From NCBI GenBank assembly GCA_009692155.1, contig SHZW01000001.1:1-64000 (forward strand): DNA of 64,000 nucleotides, read 5' to 3'. Positions 63,223-64,000 of this stretch are shown here, one piece after another (within the stretch, counting starts at the first letter, position 1; each line of letters starts with the position of its first letter). The translations under genes were made by a program, and so were the position numbers. The notes below the pieces were generated by a model, which saw only the letters and a program-made list of their open reading frames with translations, was not told where the DNA came from and made no database searches. Source of the DNA: Nitrospiraceae bacterium (GTDB lineage Bacteria; Nitrospirota; Nitrospiria; Nitrospirales; Nitrospiraceae).

Positions 63223-64000
63223 GCCGATCGTCGAACGGCCTTTACCACCCGGTGCCGCTGGTATTTATCCACAGCTCGGTTATGCTCTGCAAGCGTTGAT
63301 GAAAATTGGTGCGTGCCGTCATTCCGGGAGACAAAGTAGAGGTGCTTGGTGGGAGCCGGGTACAGGGCGGCCCTGATGGCCCCCAGACCGGGGTTGGCGA
63401 TCGGTCCGGGCGGGAGGACCCGGACACGGTAGGTATTGTAGGGGCTTTTAGAGTCGAGATCTTTCTTCCTCAGGTTTCCATCGAAATAGTCCAGCCCGTA
63501 AATAACCGTTGGGTCGCTTTGCAGTGGAATGCCGAGCCTCAGCCGGTTATGAAACACGGCCGAGATCAATTCCCGCTCCTCCGCCGAACCGGTTTCCTTC
63601 TCAATGACCGAGGCCAGGGTCAGCACTTGATGCGGGGTCATGTGAATCTCCTGGGCCCGCTGACGCAGTTCCGGCGTAAAGACGTGCCAGAGGCCTTCGA
63701 CCATCTCTTTCACAATCTCTTTCGGTTTCGTCCGCCGCGCAAACTTGTAGGTATTCGGGAAGAGATACCCCTCAAGGCTTGCCGTCTCGATGGCGAGGGA
63801 CTGGATGAAGTCCCGGTCATGCGCCAACCCGATCAGCGCTTCCGGGTCGGCGAGGCCCTGCTGCGCAAACACCTGCGCCAGCTCGACGACGGTGTAGCCT
63901 TCAGGAATCGTCACCTGATACAGCACGACGTGCCCGTTCAGGAACTCGGTCAGCATTTCACTCGGCCGCATCCCCGCGTGCACGGCATATTCCCCTGTTT
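63219..64000 (-). CDS. mltG: endolytic murein transglycosylase MltG (partial)
   Basis: The frame is open to the window edge (KQGEYAVHAGMRPSEML upstream of the track start), so the N-terminal part with the membrane helix is outside. Conserved features are IPEGYTVVELAQVF, LEGYLFPNTYKF, LASVIEKETGSAEER with the catalytic Glu, and QSDPTVIYGLDYFDG. SPYNTYRVRVLPPGPIANPG follows. It cleaves nascent peptidoglycan strands at the inner membrane. Coupled to the cyclase-like gene by ATGA. Confidence 0.93.
   Translation of the reverse strand, partial: TGEYAVHAGMRPSEMLTEFLNGHVVLYQVTIPEGYTVVELAQVFAQQGLADPEALIGLAHDRDFIQSLAIETASLEGYLFPNTYKFARRTKPKEIVKEMVEGLWHVFTPELRQRAQEIHMTPHQVLTLASVIEKETGSAEERELISAVFHNRLRLGIPLQSDPTVIYGLDYFDGNLRKKDLDSKSPYNTYRVRVLPPGPIANPGLGAIRAALYPAPTKHLYFVSRNDGTHQFSSTLAEHNRAVDKYQRHRVVKAVRRSA

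Overview
The window looks like chromosomal DNA of a Gram-negative (diderm) bacterium. Outer-membrane barrels, OmpH/Skp-like and LolA-like proteins, lipoproteins and an MMPL exporter all support this. Moderately high GC and the mix of gene families (CHASE2/FHA kinases, DUF2779, IPT-repeat and Ycf48-like proteins, several lineage-restricted hypotheticals) resemble Nitrospira (Nitrospirota). That assignment is an inference without database support.

Layout. 0.1-14.9 kb is mostly housekeeping: tRNA-Thr, clpB, a ComM/YifB ATPase, gnd-zwf (oxidative pentose phosphate), a minus-strand block of envelope and redox genes, an OmpH-like chaperone with a formylglycine-type protein, a rhodanese and serS. 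15.1-16.0 kb carries tRNA-Ser(TGA), tRNA-Ser(GCT) and tRNA-Arg(ACG) within a small repeat nest: a copied tRNA-Ser 3' end and a duplicated multi-hairpin element showing compensatory base changes. 17.2-21.8 kb is a Ser/Thr signalling operon (CHASE2 kinase, PP2C phosphatase, FHA kinase). Both kinases carry several frameshifts while the phosphatase between them is intact. 22-24.9 kb has a glycosyltransferase, an internally duplicated barrel protein, tadA and tRNA-Ser(CGA).

The main discovery is 25.1-39.3 kb: a lower-GC block that starts just after tRNA-Ser(CGA). Twelve tightly coupled plus-strand genes encode an aryl-polyene (APE/xanthomonadin) type II fatty-acid/polyketide pathway: methyltransferase, acyl carrier protein, acyl-ACP ligase, two hot-dog dehydratases, LPLAT acyltransferase, LolA-like protein, MMPL exporter, ketosynthase, chain-length-factor-like partner, ketoreductase and GT2 glycosyltransferase. 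Facing it on the minus strand is a two-gene operon for a flavin-dependent halogenase and a FkbO/Hyg5/XanB2-type chorismatase. Together they suggest a hydroxybenzoate-primed, halogenated, lipid- or sugar-anchored polyene pigment of the xanthomonadin type. Between the two arms lie three tandem copies of a small lipoprotein gene, one intact and two decayed.

39.9-64 kb returns to core genes: a DUF2779 nuclease, a ketopantoate-reductase fusion, a sirtuin, HAD and DUF1284 genes, valS-nadC-birA-coaX, grpE-dnaK-dnaJ-rsmE, a Ycf48-like/IPT-repeat pair, RidA, deoB, a frameshifted cyclase-like gene and mltG, which runs off the edge.

A second unusual signal is a family of at least ten intergenic imperfect palindromes built from short 7-8 nt quasi-repeats (for example GTGAAAGGT, GTGATGCGT and GGTAGCGAACAGC types). 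They lie flush against gene ends in the core regions, including between dnaK and dnaJ. None was seen inside the biosynthetic block.
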